A DNA stretch of 64,000 bases from an uncultured Roseicyclus sp. (GCF_937892565.1 NZ_CALAHQ010000094.1:62001-126000); one strand, 5' to 3'. Shown: positions 1 through 7,723, numbered from the stretch's first letter. Notes: a model not told the origin generated them from the letters alone. Numbers and translations are program-made.

Positions 1-442
1 GCATGCCATCAAGGATGGTCAGCAGAAACGTGTTGTGGGCCGCCTCGTAGATCGCGGCGTGAAAGGCACGGTTGAGTTGCGCCACGCGCGCCGGATCATC
101 GGGGTCGGTTGCGGCAAAGGCTTCGGCAATCTGGCGCATGGTGAACAGATCCGAAACCGAGGCATGCTGGGCCGCGAACCGGGCGGCGCTGCCCTCCATC
201 AATTCGCGCACGGCATAAAGTTCCAGCACGGCCATCCGGTCAAGCTGGGTCACGGCAAGCCCGGTGCTGGTCATCTGCAACAACCCGCGTTCCTGCAGCC
301 GCGACAGCGCCTCACGCACGGGGGTGCGGCTGACATCAAAGGATTTGGCCACATCCTCGGCGCGGATGCGATCGCCTGGCCGAAAGGCGCCGGTGCGCAA
401 GCCATCGATGAAGGACTCATAGACCTTTTGCGCGATCGACAT
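1..442 (-). CDS. GntR-family transcriptional regulator, FCD (FadR-type) subgroup, C-terminus cut by window edge
   Basis: The reading frame starts at an ATG at 442 and runs off the left edge, so about 147 residues are visible. Residues 1-75 form a GntR winged helix-turn-helix: MSIAQKVYESFIDGL, then RPGDRIRAEDVAKSF, then VSRTPVREALSRLQERGLL, which is the family recognition-helix signature. After it comes the beginning of an FCD ligand-binding domain, with RELMEGSAARFAA and the LNRAFHAAIYEAAHN stretch that supplies metal or ligand contacts in this subgroup. Such proteins are usually dimeric repressors that respond to small organic acids. The gene points away from the puc operon, so a link to photosynthesis is not implied. 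Its target cannot be told from the visible sequence. Confidence 0.85.
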   Translation of the reverse strand, partial: MSIAQKVYESFIDGLRTGAFRPGDRIRAEDVAKSFDVSRTPVREALSRLQERGLLQMTSTGLAVTQLDRMAVLELYAVRELMEGSAARFAAQHASVSDLFTMRQIAEAFAATDPDDPARVAQLNRAFHAAIYEAAHNTFLLTILDGM

Positions 443-692
443 GGTGCTAGACCTTTCATCTGGTCGGGCAGGCGCGCCCTTTGGCCTGCCTGTTTTGTGC
501 AACAGCTATACCGCCCGGATGCCCCATGGGTAAAGCCGCCCGGCACAAGGCAAAACCCTTTGGGGGCATCACAAGCGGCGTGAGTCGTCATTTTTTCAAG
601 GGTCTTTGCGCTGACAACGATCTTTTCATGGGTTTTTTGCCGTCCGCTGAAACAAGTTCTTCAAGGATGACACAACGTTAGAGAATTAAATG

Positions 693-736
693 TGTCACTT
701 AAAATTTACAGTTGAAGTTGTAAATCTAGAATGACA
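693..736. promoter_or_regulatory. Two PpsR/CrtJ-type operators upstream of pucB
   Basis: Two perfect TGT-N12-ACA palindromes are visible, at 693-710 and 719-736, separated by exactly 8 bp. This is the arrangement known for cooperative CrtJ/PpsR repression of photosynthesis promoters in Rhodobacter. The sites overlap the predicted -35 and -10 elements, so bound repressor would block RNA polymerase. Aerobic and light repression of the puc operon is inferred from this layout. Confidence 0.75.
705..732 (+). promoter_or_regulatory. Predicted sigma-70-type promoter of the puc operon
   Basis: A -35 like TTTACA lies at 705-710 and a -10 like TAGAAT at 727-732, with a 16-bp spacer. The -35 box is the right half of the first PpsR-type palindrome and the -10 box is inside the second. 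Transcription would begin near 740 and leave a leader of roughly 95 nt before pucB. The prediction rests on sequence match alone. I saw nothing else recognisable between 443 and 690. Confidence 0.5.
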
Positions 737-834
737 CTCTGTCGCCAGGGCCCGTGCGTCAATATGCGCACAATCCCCGGAGTGGCGCTGCATGTCGCAC
801 GCCAACTAACCATGATGGAAAGGAGGGGCGAAGG

Positions 835-990
835 ATGTCCAACGATCCCGAAAAGGTCTGGCCGACTGGCCTTACCCTGAAAGAAGCTGAAGAGGTGCAT
901 AGCTACCTCATCGACGGTACCCGCGTTTTTGGCGCGATCGCGCTTCTGGCGCATGTGCTGGTCGCCGTGTCCACCCCGTGGCTCGGCTGA
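835..990 (+). CDS. pucB: Light-harvesting complex 2 (B800-850-type) beta polypeptide
   Basis: This 51-residue protein is the beta subunit of the peripheral antenna and spans the inner membrane once. The N-terminal segment MSNDPEKVWPTGLT and the EEVH stretch match PucB of Rhodobacter. GTRVFG carries the Arg associated with the B800 pigment. The helix containing LLAHVLVAVSTPWLG supplies the His ligand of the B850 bacteriochlorophyll. A strong ribosome site, AGGAGGGG, at 821-828 fixes the ATG at 835. An upstream in-frame ATG at 754 has no such site and would add non-homologous residues. pucA follows after 13 bp with its own AGGAGGG. Confidence 0.97.
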   Translation: MSNDPEKVWPTGLTLKEAEEVHSYLIDGTRVFGAIALLAHVLVAVSTPWLG

Positions 991-1003
991 AGGAGGGCAT
1001 GTC

Positions 1004-1333
1004 TTGAACAACGCAAAGATGTGGCTCGTGGTCAAACCGACCGTGGGCGTTCCCTTGTTTCTGGGCGCTGTGGCCGTGGGTTCTTTCGCCGTCCATGTGG
1101 CGGTCCTGAGCAACACGACATGGGTTGCCGATTTCCTGTCCGGCGCCTCCGCCGGCGGTAGCGCCGCGCTTCAGACCGAGCAGGCGATCTTGCCGGCATC
1201 GGCCGATGCGACAACCCTGCCCATGTATATCGAAACCCATGCCGACGGCACGCAAATGATGCGCGTGATCTTGCCCGACGGGCGCAGCGCAACACTGGTG
1301 ATGGACGATCTGACCCAAGCCGCGCTGCGGTAA
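1004..1333 (+). CDS. pucA: Light-harvesting complex 2 alpha polypeptide with a long C-terminal extension, TTG start
   Basis: The protein pairs with PucB in LH2. Residues 1-47 align without gaps to Rhodobacter PucA: MNNAKMWLVVKPTVGVPLFL, then His31 (B850 ligand), then TTW at 38-40. There is no in-frame ATG near the homologous start. The TTG at 1004 sits 6 bp after AGGAGGG (991-997) and gives exactly the expected N-terminus. Two features are odd. Positions 44-45, normally Tyr-Tyr or Tyr-Trp and hydrogen-bonding the B850 pigments, are Phe-Leu here. The chain also continues to 109 residues instead of the usual 50-60, with a hydrophilic tail (PMYIETHADGTQ, MRVILPDGR) on what should be the periplasmic side. 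The core call is certain. The role of the tail is unknown. Confidence 0.95.
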   Translation: MNNAKMWLVVKPTVGVPLFLGAVAVGSFAVHVAVLSNTTWVADFLSGASAGGSAALQTEQAILPASADATTLPMYIETHADGTQMMRVILPDGRSATLVMDDLTQAALR

Positions 1334-1453
1334 GGGGCCGATCCAATGCAGAACGACCGTGACACACGGGTCGGAGGCCGCGGCTGATCCCGCACCCCCG
1401 ACCCGATCCCGGCCCGCCCCCGGCACATGGGCGAAATGGCATTCGGACATCCC

Positions 1454-2941
1454 ATGGCACGTTTCCGCGACACAGCGCTGAGCAAGATCCAGACCATCGG
1501 CCCGCGCTTTCTGCCCTTTGCGGATGTCGCGACCGAGGGGGTGCCCTTGTCGCGCCTGTTGCGGCTGTCACTGTTTCAGGTGACGGTCGGCATGGCGCTG
1601 GTGCTGCTGGTGGGCACGCTCAATCGCGTGATGATCGTGGAACTGGCCGTGCCTGCGACGCTGGTGGGGCTGATGATCGCGCTGCCGCTGGTCTTTGCCC
1701 CCTTTCGCGCGCTGATCGGCTACAGATCCGACATTCACCGATCCGCCCTTGGCTGGCGGCGCGTTCCCTACATCTGGAAAGGGACGATGCTGCAATTTGG
1801 CGGCTTTGCCATCATGCCCTTCGCGCTGTTGGTTCTTTCTGGCTATGATCAGGCGGCCGATGCGCCGGTCTGGATCGGCCAGTCAGCGGCGGCGCTGGCG
1901 TTCTTGCTGGTGGGCGCGGGCATTCACACGGTTCAGACCGTGGGGCTGGCACTGGCCACCGATCTGGTGTCGGTCGACGAACAGCCCAAGGTCGTGGGCC
2001 TGATGTATGTGATGCTGCTGCTGGGCATGATCGGATCGGCGCTGGTCTTTGGCTGGCTGCTGGACCCCTATACGCCGGGCCGGTTGATTCAGGTCGTGCA
2101 AGGCGCGGCCGTCATCACCGTGGCGCTGAACATCATCGCGCTCTGGAAGCAAGAACCGCGCGACCGTGCGCGGGCCGCCAGTGTTCAGACCCAGCCCGAA
2201 TTCCGCGATGCGTGGCGGCTTTTCGTGCAGGGGCGCACAGCGGTGGGGCTGTTGGTGGTGATCGCCTTGGGGACCATGGGCTTTGGCATGGCCGATGTGG
2301 TGTTGGAACCCTATGGCGGACAGGTGCTGGATATGGCCGTGGCCACCACGACGCGGCTGACGGCCGTGTTGGCGGCGGGCGGTCTGGTGGGCTTTGCCAT
2401 CGCTTCACGCGTGTTGCTCGACGGGGCCGATCCGGTCGATGTCGCATGGTGGGGCACGCTGTTGGGCCTTCCGGCCTTTGCGCTGATCATAGCGGCGGGG
2501 CCCTTGGGCGCGGTCACGCTGTTTGTCATCGGCACGGGGTTGGCCGGTTTGGGCGCGGGGCTTTTCGGCCACGGCACGCTGACGGCCACGATGCGCCGCG
2601 CGCCGCGCGCGCAGGTTGGGCTGGCGCTTGGGGCATGGGGTGCCGTGCAAGCGACATCGGCCGGCATCGCCGTGGCGCTTGGCGGCGTGATCCGCGATGT
2701 CATCGCGGCCATGACCAATGCGCCCGAAATGCGGCCCGAAGCACCCTATACCCCCATCTTTGCTCTGGAGTTCGCCTTCCTTGCCCTGACGCTTGCGGTA
2801 TTTTTCGTTTTGCGGCGCCGTGAGGCGGGACTTTTCCAGACAACGCACTATCGTCCTGCGCAGGATAGACCGGATCCTTCCGTAGCCAATGCAGCCTGCC
2901 ACGTTGGAACCGCGGCGGCATCAACGAGGGGATACCCATGA
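1454..2941 (+). CDS. pucC: PucC, antenna assembly factor / bacteriochlorophyll delivery protein (BCD/MFS family)
   Basis: The 495-residue polytopic membrane protein has about twelve hydrophobic segments. It carries the PucC-family N-terminus IGPRFLPFADVATEGVPLSR, the LNRVMIVEL segment, and ALIGYRSD followed by HRSALGWRRVPYIWKGT. PucC and its paralogue LhaA are needed for assembly of LH2 and LH1 and are thought to chaperone pigments or subunits. I chose the ATG at 1454 because residues from there match the family start. In-frame ATGs at 1427 and 1436 are possible and none has a good ribosome site. The pucA-pucC gap is about 120 bp of GC-rich sequence without a recognisable gene. The TGA at 2939-2941 overlaps the next ATG by 4 bp, so the two genes are translationally coupled. 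Confidence 0.93.
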   Translation: MARFRDTALSKIQTIGPRFLPFADVATEGVPLSRLLRLSLFQVTVGMALVLLVGTLNRVMIVELAVPATLVGLMIALPLVFAPFRALIGYRSDIHRSALGWRRVPYIWKGTMLQFGGFAIMPFALLVLSGYDQAADAPVWIGQSAAALAFLLVGAGIHTVQTVGLALATDLVSVDEQPKVVGLMYVMLLLGMIGSALVFGWLLDPYTPGRLIQVVQGAAVITVALNIIALWKQEPRDRARAASVQTQPEFRDAWRLFVQGRTAVGLLVVIALGTMGFGMADVVLEPYGGQVLDMAVATTTRLTAVLAAGGLVGFAIASRVLLDGADPVDVAWWGTLLGLPAFALIIAAGPLGAVTLFVIGTGLAGLGAGLFGHGTLTATMRRAPRAQVGLALGAWGAVQATSAGIAVALGGVIRDVIAAMTNAPEMRPEAPYTPIFALEFAFLALTLAVFFVLRRREAGLFQTTHYRPAQDRPDPSVANAACHVGTAAASTRGYP

Positions 2942-3987
2942 CCAAGATAATCACGCGGTATTTCGGCAGCGCCGAGATCGCTCGGCGTGTCCGGCAAGAG
3001 CTGGTCGATATTCACCGGTTATCGCCACGCATCATCGATCTGTTCGACCAGGCCGAAGGCCTTGCCGCCCGGCTGGATGCTGCGCAGGTCGCGCCCGCGA
3101 CGGCCGCGGCCTATGCGCAAAAGCTTGCCGGCGGCGGTGCCGTCTTGCTTGTCCGCGCAGGCCACAAGCCGCTCAGCGTCGGGCGGATCACCCGCGAGGT
3201 CACCGCCGCGATGGGGGCCGCCGACATGGGCGGGCTGATCGAGGAAGTCCTGATCAAGGATACCAAGGTCGGTCGCCCCAATACGGTGCTTGGCGATCAT
3301 CCGCTGATGCTGACGCGCCCGCGCGTGCCGGGCACCACCACCTTTCACATGGCCAATTGGCCGATCCCGTTGATCAGCCGTCGAAAGCCCTCGACCGTGT
3401 CGGTCATTCCCCCGCATGGGCATATGGCCAATTTCCCCATTCCGCTGCTCAGCGATCGCAAGCCCTATACCGGCTCGATCTTTGGCCGGCATGCGCGGAT
3501 GGCCAATTTTCCGATCCCGCTGATCAGCCGCCGCAAGCCCTTTACCGGGTCGATCTTCGGCCTGCATGCGCGGATGGCGAATTTCCCGATCCCGTTGATC
3601 AGCCGTCGCAAGCCCTTTACCGGCACCGTGATCGGGCGCCACACCCGCATGGCGAGCGTTCCCTTTCCCTTGCTGATCAATGGGCCGCAGGGGGCGAATG
3701 CCTTGATCCCGGATGGGCCGCGGATGGCCAATTTCCCCATTCCGCTGCTCAGCGAACGCAAGCCCTTTACCGGCTCGATCTTTGGCCGGCATGCGCGGAT
3801 GGCGAATTTCCCGATCCCGTTGATCAGCCGTCGCAAGCCCTTTACCGGGTCGATTTTCCCGCCGCATGCGCGGATGGCCGATGCGATCTTGCCGCTTGTT
3901 ACCCGCAGTTCGACCCCGGCACCCGATGCGGACAAGCGCTTTTCCTTTTCGCGTCTGCTGGGCTTGCCAACCATTCAATCGCGCTGA
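2938..3987 (+). CDS. Unrecognised 349-aa protein with seven exact 25-residue tandem repeats, coupled to pucC
   Basis: I do not recognise this gene. Residues 1-110 look like one small alpha/beta domain: ITRYFGSAEIARRVRQEL, then a helix ending in AATAAAYAQKL, then GGGAVLLVRAG. This resembles the DUF1269/YflT-type domain, but that match is weak and inferred. Residues 138-312 are seven consecutive 25-residue units beginning at residues 138, 163, 188, 213, 238, 263 and 288, with an eroded eighth at 313. The consensus is MANFPIPLISRRKPFTG followed by SIFGRHAR. Unit five (238-262) has lost the central motif. There is no signal peptide or membrane helix, so the protein is probably cytoplasmic or bound to the membrane surface through its basic repeats. 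Its ATG overlaps the pucC stop (ATGA), and it is the last gene before a terminator. A job in LH2 assembly or organisation is inference from position. Confidence 0.85.
   Translation: MTKIITRYFGSAEIARRVRQELVDIHRLSPRIIDLFDQAEGLAARLDAAQVAPATAAAYAQKLAGGGAVLLVRAGHKPLSVGRITREVTAAMGAADMGGLIEEVLIKDTKVGRPNTVLGDHPLMLTRPRVPGTTTFHMANWPIPLISRRKPSTVSVIPPHGHMANFPIPLLSDRKPYTGSIFGRHARMANFPIPLISRRKPFTGSIFGLHARMANFPIPLISRRKPFTGTVIGRHTRMASVPFPLLINGPQGANALIPDGPRMANFPIPLLSERKPFTGSIFGRHARMANFPIPLISRRKPFTGSIFPPHARMADAILPLVTRSSTPAPDADKRFSFSRLLGLPTIQSR
3349..3873 (+). repeat. Seven 75-bp in-frame tandem repeats inside the pucC-linked gene
   Basis: Units start at 3349, 3424, 3499, 3574, 3649, 3724 and 3799, with an exact 75-bp period, and a degenerate eighth begins at 3874. 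The units at 3424 and 3724 differ at only 2 of 75 bases. The units at 3574 and 3799 share their first 50 bases exactly. Identity is therefore higher between distant units than between neighbours, which points to duplication of multi-unit blocks or gene conversion. The unit at 3649 is strongly diverged in sequence but keeps its length. Confidence 0.95.
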
Positions 3988-4009
3988 TCGCGGACAGGCA
4001 GGAACGAGG

Positions 4010-4037
4010 AAAGGCCGGGCATCGCGCCCGGCCTTTT
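4010..4037. terminator. Rho-independent terminator between the puc operon and msrA
   Basis: An 11-bp perfect stem (AAAGGCCGGGC paired with GCCCGGCCTTT) closes a 5-nt loop and is followed by TTGT. It lies 22 bp after the stop of the repeat-protein gene and ends 1 bp before the msrA stop codon on the other strand. It can serve both convergent transcripts, although the T-run is short on each side. Confidence 0.75.
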
Positions 4038-4038
4038 G

Positions 4039-4548
4039 TCATTCGGCGGCGGCGCGCTTGGGCAGCACCCAGCCCGGCCGCACGAAATGGCAGGTGTAGC
4101 CATGCGGCAGGCGTTGGAGATAATCCTGATGCTCAGGCTCGGCCTCCCAGAAGGGGCCCAGGGCTGCCAGCTCGGTCACGACCGGTCCCGGCCACAGGCC
4201 CGAGGCGTTCACATCGGCGATGGTGTCCAGCGCCACGGCTTGTTGCGCCGCATCCGCATAGTAGATGGCCGAGCGATAGCTGGGTCCGCGATCATTGCCC
4301 TGACGATTGGGGGTGGACGGATCATGGATCTGAAAAAAGAATTCAAGGATGTCGCGGTAGCTGATCCTGGCCGGATCGAACAGGATTTCGATCGCTTCGG
4401 CATGGCTGCCGTGATTGCGATAGGTGGCGTTCGCCACATCGCCGCCGCAATAGCCCACGCGGGTTGCCACCACGCCCGGCTTGTGGCGGATCAATTCCTG
4501 CATCCCCCAAAAACACCCCCCCGCCAGAACGGCGCGCTCGATGCTCAT
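4039..4548 (-). CDS. msrA: Peptide-methionine (S)-S-oxide reductase MsrA
   Basis: MsrA reduces the S epimer of methionine sulfoxide in proteins and free Met. The 169-residue protein has the catalytic motif [10 protein letters not shown] at residues 9-18, with the nucleophilic Cys in GCFWG. The conserved [13 protein letters not shown] and [11 protein letters not shown] stretches follow. No signal peptide is present, so it is cytoplasmic. The ATG at 4548 overlaps the TGA of msrB by 4 bp. The two repair enzymes are therefore translationally coupled and would handle both sulfoxide epimers. Confidence 0.96.
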   Translation of the reverse strand: MSIERAVLAGGCFWGMQELIRHKPGVVATRVGYCGGDVANATYRNHGSHAEAIEILFDPARISYRDILEFFFQIHDPSTPNRQGNDRGPSYRSAIYYADAAQQAVALDTIADVNASGLWPGPVVTELAALGPFWEAEPEHQDYLQRLPHGYTCHFVRPGWVLPKRAAAE

Positions 4549-4994
4549 GCGATATCCTCCACCTGATCAAGATAATCCCCATAGCCCTCGGCCACCATGT
4601 CGTCGCGGGGCACAAAGCGCAGCGAGGCCGAGTTGATGCAATAGCGCAATCCCCCCCGGTCGCGCGGACCATCGGGAAAGACATGGCCCAGATGGCTGTC
4701 GCCATGCCTGGATCGCACCTCGGTTCGGATCATGCCGTAGCTGACATCGCGCAATTCGACGACATGGGCGGGCACGATCGGCTTGGTAAAGCTGGGCCAG
4801 CCACAGCCGGAGTCGTACTTGTCGCTGGAGGCAAAGAGCGGCTCGCCCGAGACGATGTCCACATAGATGCCCGCTGCCTTGTTGTGCAGATAGGCGCCCG
4901 TGCCGGGGCGTTCGGTGCCCGCATCTTGCGTGACGCGGTATTGTTCGGGGGTCAGCCGCGCAATGGTCGCGGCATCTTTGGTATATCGGGTCAT
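4545..4994 (-). CDS. msrB: Peptide-methionine (R)-S-oxide reductase MsrB, form without the zinc site
   Basis: MsrB reduces the R epimer of methionine sulfoxide. The 149-residue protein has the family core [30 protein letters not shown] and the active-site block [12 protein letters not shown] with the catalytic Cys. The four Cys of two CxxC pairs that bind zinc in the E. coli enzyme are absent: the sequence reads [13 protein letters not shown] where those enzymes have CGNCDAHLGHVF. This is a known natural variant class. I placed the start at 4994 (MTRYTKDA), which matches the usual N-terminus. An ATG at 5015 would add seven residues. It is the first gene of the msrB-msrA pair. Confidence 0.94.
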   Translation of the reverse strand: MTRYTKDAATIARLTPEQYRVTQDAGTERPGTGAYLHNKAAGIYVDIVSGEPLFASSDKYDSGCGWPSFTKPIVPAHVVELRDVSYGMIRTEVRSRHGDSHLGHVFPDGPRDRGGLRYCINSASLRFVPRDDMVAEGYGDYLDQVEDIA

Positions 4995-5130
4995 CTCGGG
5001 GTCCTGATCTGGCATGTCAGGGTGGTATATGGGGCGCGCATCGGGGTCTGTCCAATCCCGGCCCGGAAACAAAACACCCCGGGGCGGGGCCACGGGGTGC
5101 GTGTTTCGGATGCAAAAGGAAAGGTGTCGC

Positions 5131-5691
5131 TCACCCGCCCCAGGCACGCACATCGCCACAATCCATGTGGACAAAGTTCGACTGCGCATACCGTCCGACG
5201 CCGCCCGCGTTGCAAGAGCGCGCCGCATTGAAAATCTGTGTCACCGTGCGCGAACTCAACCGAAGATCGGCGGCTTCACCACGCATGTGCAGCGAATTGC
5301 GCGCCACAGCCGACGAACGGCTGCGCAGCATCGCGTTCGACGCCGGGCTGCGGTAACCCGACAGCAAGGTATAGGGCTCGGAGGTGTCGAGCAGATTATG
5401 GGCGGCCGCCATGATATCGATGGCACGCGCATCGATCCGGTGGGTGGTGCCATCGCGCCAGTCGCGCATGAAGAAATCGATCTCTTCCATCGCGGGGCGG
5501 ATGTAATCGCCATCGATCCAATACACCATGTCAAGACGTTCGCCGGCCCGACCGTTGCTCATGCGCAGACGCCGAATGTCGCCCGCGCCCCGCAAGAACC
5601 CTGCTGCATTCGCCATCACAGGCGCCGCCGTCACAGCGGTCGCGGCGAAGGCACGCAGCAAGGTGCGGCGCGTCATCGTCGTATCTGTCAT
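5131..5691 (-). CDS. Tat-exported DUF882 / peptidase M15-like murein-associated protein
   Basis: The 186-residue protein starts with a twin-arginine signal ([15 protein letters not shown], then [11 protein letters not shown]), so it should be exported folded to the periplasm. The mature part carries [27 protein letters not shown] and [12 protein letters not shown]. These hold the His, Asp and His ligands expected for the zinc site of D-Ala-D-Ala-type M15A (YcbK-like) peptidases. Such proteins act on peptidoglycan cross-links. The divergent neighbour is an L,D-transpeptidase, and YcbK and YcbB are also neighbours in E. coli, which supports a shared cell-wall role. An ATG at 5724 could add eleven residues before the signal. 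Confidence 0.88.
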   Translation of the reverse strand: MTDTTMTRRTLLRAFAATAVTAAPVMANAAGFLRGAGDIRRLRMSNGRAGERLDMVYWIDGDYIRPAMEEIDFFMRDWRDGTTHRIDARAIDIMAAAHNLLDTSEPYTLLSGYRSPASNAMLRSRSSAVARNSLHMRGEAADLRLSSRTVTQIFNAARSCNAGGVGRYAQSNFVHMDCGDVRAWGG

Positions 5692-6069
5692 TGTGTCAAA
5701 TGCCCCATATCTTGCCTGATTCATTATAGATGCGGCCCCTTGAGACGGAGCCGTCGTTTGCATACCCCCCACAGGCACTTCACAAAGCATTGCACAGCCG
5801 AAACTATTCGAAAAGACTCAGTGATCGGTGTGGGGCGGTTTTTTTCAGTTTTCGGCAATTTTCCGCCGTTCGTCAGCGGTCGCGGACCCCGCCTTGGCAC
5901 TTGGCCCATGTCCGGGCGCCCCCGCAGGGCCCAGGGCCTGCGGCTGGCGGGCAACATTGAACAAGAAAGCTCACTCATGCACTGGTGGCTAAACCAAAAG
6001 CGTTGTCAAACTGTTACGCTGCGCTTCAGCATTTGCTCTTTGCTGGCGCGGAACGCTTTGTCTGAATGG
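5692..6069. other. Divergent intergenic region of 378 bp, no gene recognised
   Basis: This gap lies between the outward-facing DUF882 gene and L,D-transpeptidase gene. It should hold both promoters. It contains an AT-richer patch around 5790-5870 with a run of seven T, but I could not assign a convincing promoter, operator, RNA or small gene. The right-hand frame stays open far upstream of the signal peptide, but those residues are arginine- and proline-rich and do not look coding. Confidence 0.5.
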
Positions 6070-7683
6070 ATGTCGCCCGTCATGCTCTTCCGATTTGCTC
6101 GTGTGTCTGTTCTGTCGGTCTGGGTGGCGCTTTTGGCGCTGACGGGTGCGGGGGTGATGCCCACACCTGCCGCTGCGGCGCAAAGCCTGCCTGCCCTCAG
6201 GTTGGCCATCGCCGAGGCTTCGGCCAGCGATGCGGCGTTGCAGGCTTTTTATCGTGACCGCGATTTCGAGCCGGTCTGGACCACGGCCGATGCAGCCGAC
6301 CGCCGCACCGCGCTGCTGCGCGCGCTTGACCAGGCGGATCATCATGGCCTGCCCGTGGCGCGCTACCAGATCGACGCGCTGCGTCAGGCCTTGGTCGATG
6401 CCACCAACCCATGGTTGCGCGGCAAGGCCGATGTCTTGGCCAGTACCATCTTTTTGCGCTATGCCCGCGATGTGCATGGCGGTTTTCTGGATCCGTCGCG
6501 GATCATTCCCGATATCTTTCAAGACCAGCCGCACCGTGATCCCCATGCGCTGATGCTGGCCTTTCTGAAGGCCGATCCACACCGGTTCATGGCGTCCCTG
6601 CCACCGCAAGGCCCCGCCTATAATCGGCTGATGCGCGCCAAGCTTGAGCTTGAGGCGGTGGCGCGCGCGGGCGGTTACGGGGAAACGGTGCAGGCCGAGG
6701 TCTTGCGTCCGGGCGATCTGGGCCCGGGCGTGGTGCAGATGCGCAATCGGTTGATCCGTCTGGGCTATTTGGAACAAACGGCAAGCGTCGCCTTCGATGT
6801 GCGGTTGCAAGCGGCGGTGATGGCGTTTCAGGTCGACAGCGGCCTGACAGCCGATGGCATCGCCGGCGCCAAGACCCTTGCGGCGCTGAACCGCTCGGTC
6901 GAAGATCACTGGAACGACGTCGTCTTGACGATGGAGCGGATGCGCTGGATCAATGATGGCCAGCTGCATGACCGGCTGATATTCGTGAACCTGGCCGATT
7001 TCCACACCCGCGTCATCGACAATGGCGAGCTGAGCTTTATCACCCGCTCGGTCATCGGCGCGCGTGACCGTCAGACGCCCGAATTCTCGGACGAGATGGA
7101 ATATATGGTCATCAACCCAAGCTGGCATGTGCCGCGGTCCATTGCCCGGCGCAGCTACATCCCCGGCATTCTGGCAGGGGAAGCCACCTATATGGAAATC
7201 CTGTCCGGCGGGCGCCCCATCGACCCCGCCACCATCGACATGAGCCTGTATTCGACAAGCAGTTTCCCCTTTGATCTGCGCCAGCCGCCGGGGCCGAACA
7301 ATGCCTTGGGAACGGTCAAGTTCATGTTTCCCAACCGCCACGCCATCTATCTGCATGACACCCCCGATCAGCATCTGATGGACCGCGAGGTGCGGGCGTT
7401 TTCCTCGGGCTGCATCCGGTTGGCGGACCCGCATGACTTCGCCTATCATCTGCTGGCCCGGCAAAGCGATGATCCGCAGCGCCAGTTCCAGGGCATTCTT
7501 GCCTCTGGCCGCGAGACATATCTGCATCTCGACCAGCACATTCCGGTGCATCTGACCTATTGGACCGCATGGGTCGAAACCGATGGCCGCTTGCGGACCC
7601 GGGCCGATATCTATGGGCGGAACGCGATCCTGAGCCGGGCGATCCAGTCGCTCGGGGTGGTCATGCCCGAGGCTTCCAGTTAA
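6070..7683 (+). CDS. Periplasmic L,D-transpeptidase of the YcbB/LdtD type
   Basis: The 537-residue enzyme makes meso-DAP to meso-DAP cross-links in peptidoglycan. It begins with a signal peptide (hydrophobic LSVWVALLALTGAGVM, cleavage after PAAAA). A peptidoglycan-binding-1 domain lies around residues 216-275 (GDLGPGVVQMRNRLIRLGYL, then FQVDSGLTADGIAG). The YkuD catalytic domain has YMVINPSWHVPRSI, AIYLHDTPDQHLM and the active-site block SSGCIRLADPHDFA with Cys448. Architecture and length match YcbB rather than the small LdtA-C class. I chose the ATG at 6070 because it directly precedes the signal peptide. The ATG at 6082 is equally possible. Confidence 0.93.
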   Translation: MSPVMLFRFARVSVLSVWVALLALTGAGVMPTPAAAAQSLPALRLAIAEASASDAALQAFYRDRDFEPVWTTADAADRRTALLRALDQADHHGLPVARYQIDALRQALVDATNPWLRGKADVLASTIFLRYARDVHGGFLDPSRIIPDIFQDQPHRDPHALMLAFLKADPHRFMASLPPQGPAYNRLMRAKLELEAVARAGGYGETVQAEVLRPGDLGPGVVQMRNRLIRLGYLEQTASVAFDVRLQAAVMAFQVDSGLTADGIAGAKTLAALNRSVEDHWNDVVLTMERMRWINDGQLHDRLIFVNLADFHTRVIDNGELSFITRSVIGARDRQTPEFSDEMEYMVINPSWHVPRSIARRSYIPGILAGEATYMEILSGGRPIDPATIDMSLYSTSSFPFDLRQPPGPNNALGTVKFMFPNRHAIYLHDTPDQHLMDREVRAFSSGCIRLADPHDFAYHLLARQSDDPQRQFQGILASGRETYLHLDQHIPVHLTYWTAWVETDGRLRTRADIYGRNAILSRAIQSLGVVMPEASS

Positions 7684-7723
7684 TCGTGCCCCGGCACAGG
7701 CTGTTTGCGGGGCGGGCACGACC

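Noticed and set aside
1346..1387. Thirteen-codon frame between pucA and pucC as a small gene
   Set aside because: It has no ribosome site and no recognisable sequence, and is short enough to be chance.
3349..3873. CRISPR-like array
   Set aside because: The units are contiguous, 75 bp, in frame and without spacers. They encode protein repeats.
3019..3978. Long minus-strand open frame with its own 25-residue repeats opposite the repeat gene
   Set aside because: A 75-bp period is a multiple of three, so every frame repeats. The plus frame has the start coupled to pucC, and the minus frame has no ribosome site or homology.
5014..6069. N-terminal extension of the L,D-transpeptidase by about 350 residues
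   Set aside because: The extension runs antisense through the DUF882 gene and lacks homology. The signal peptide begins at 6070.
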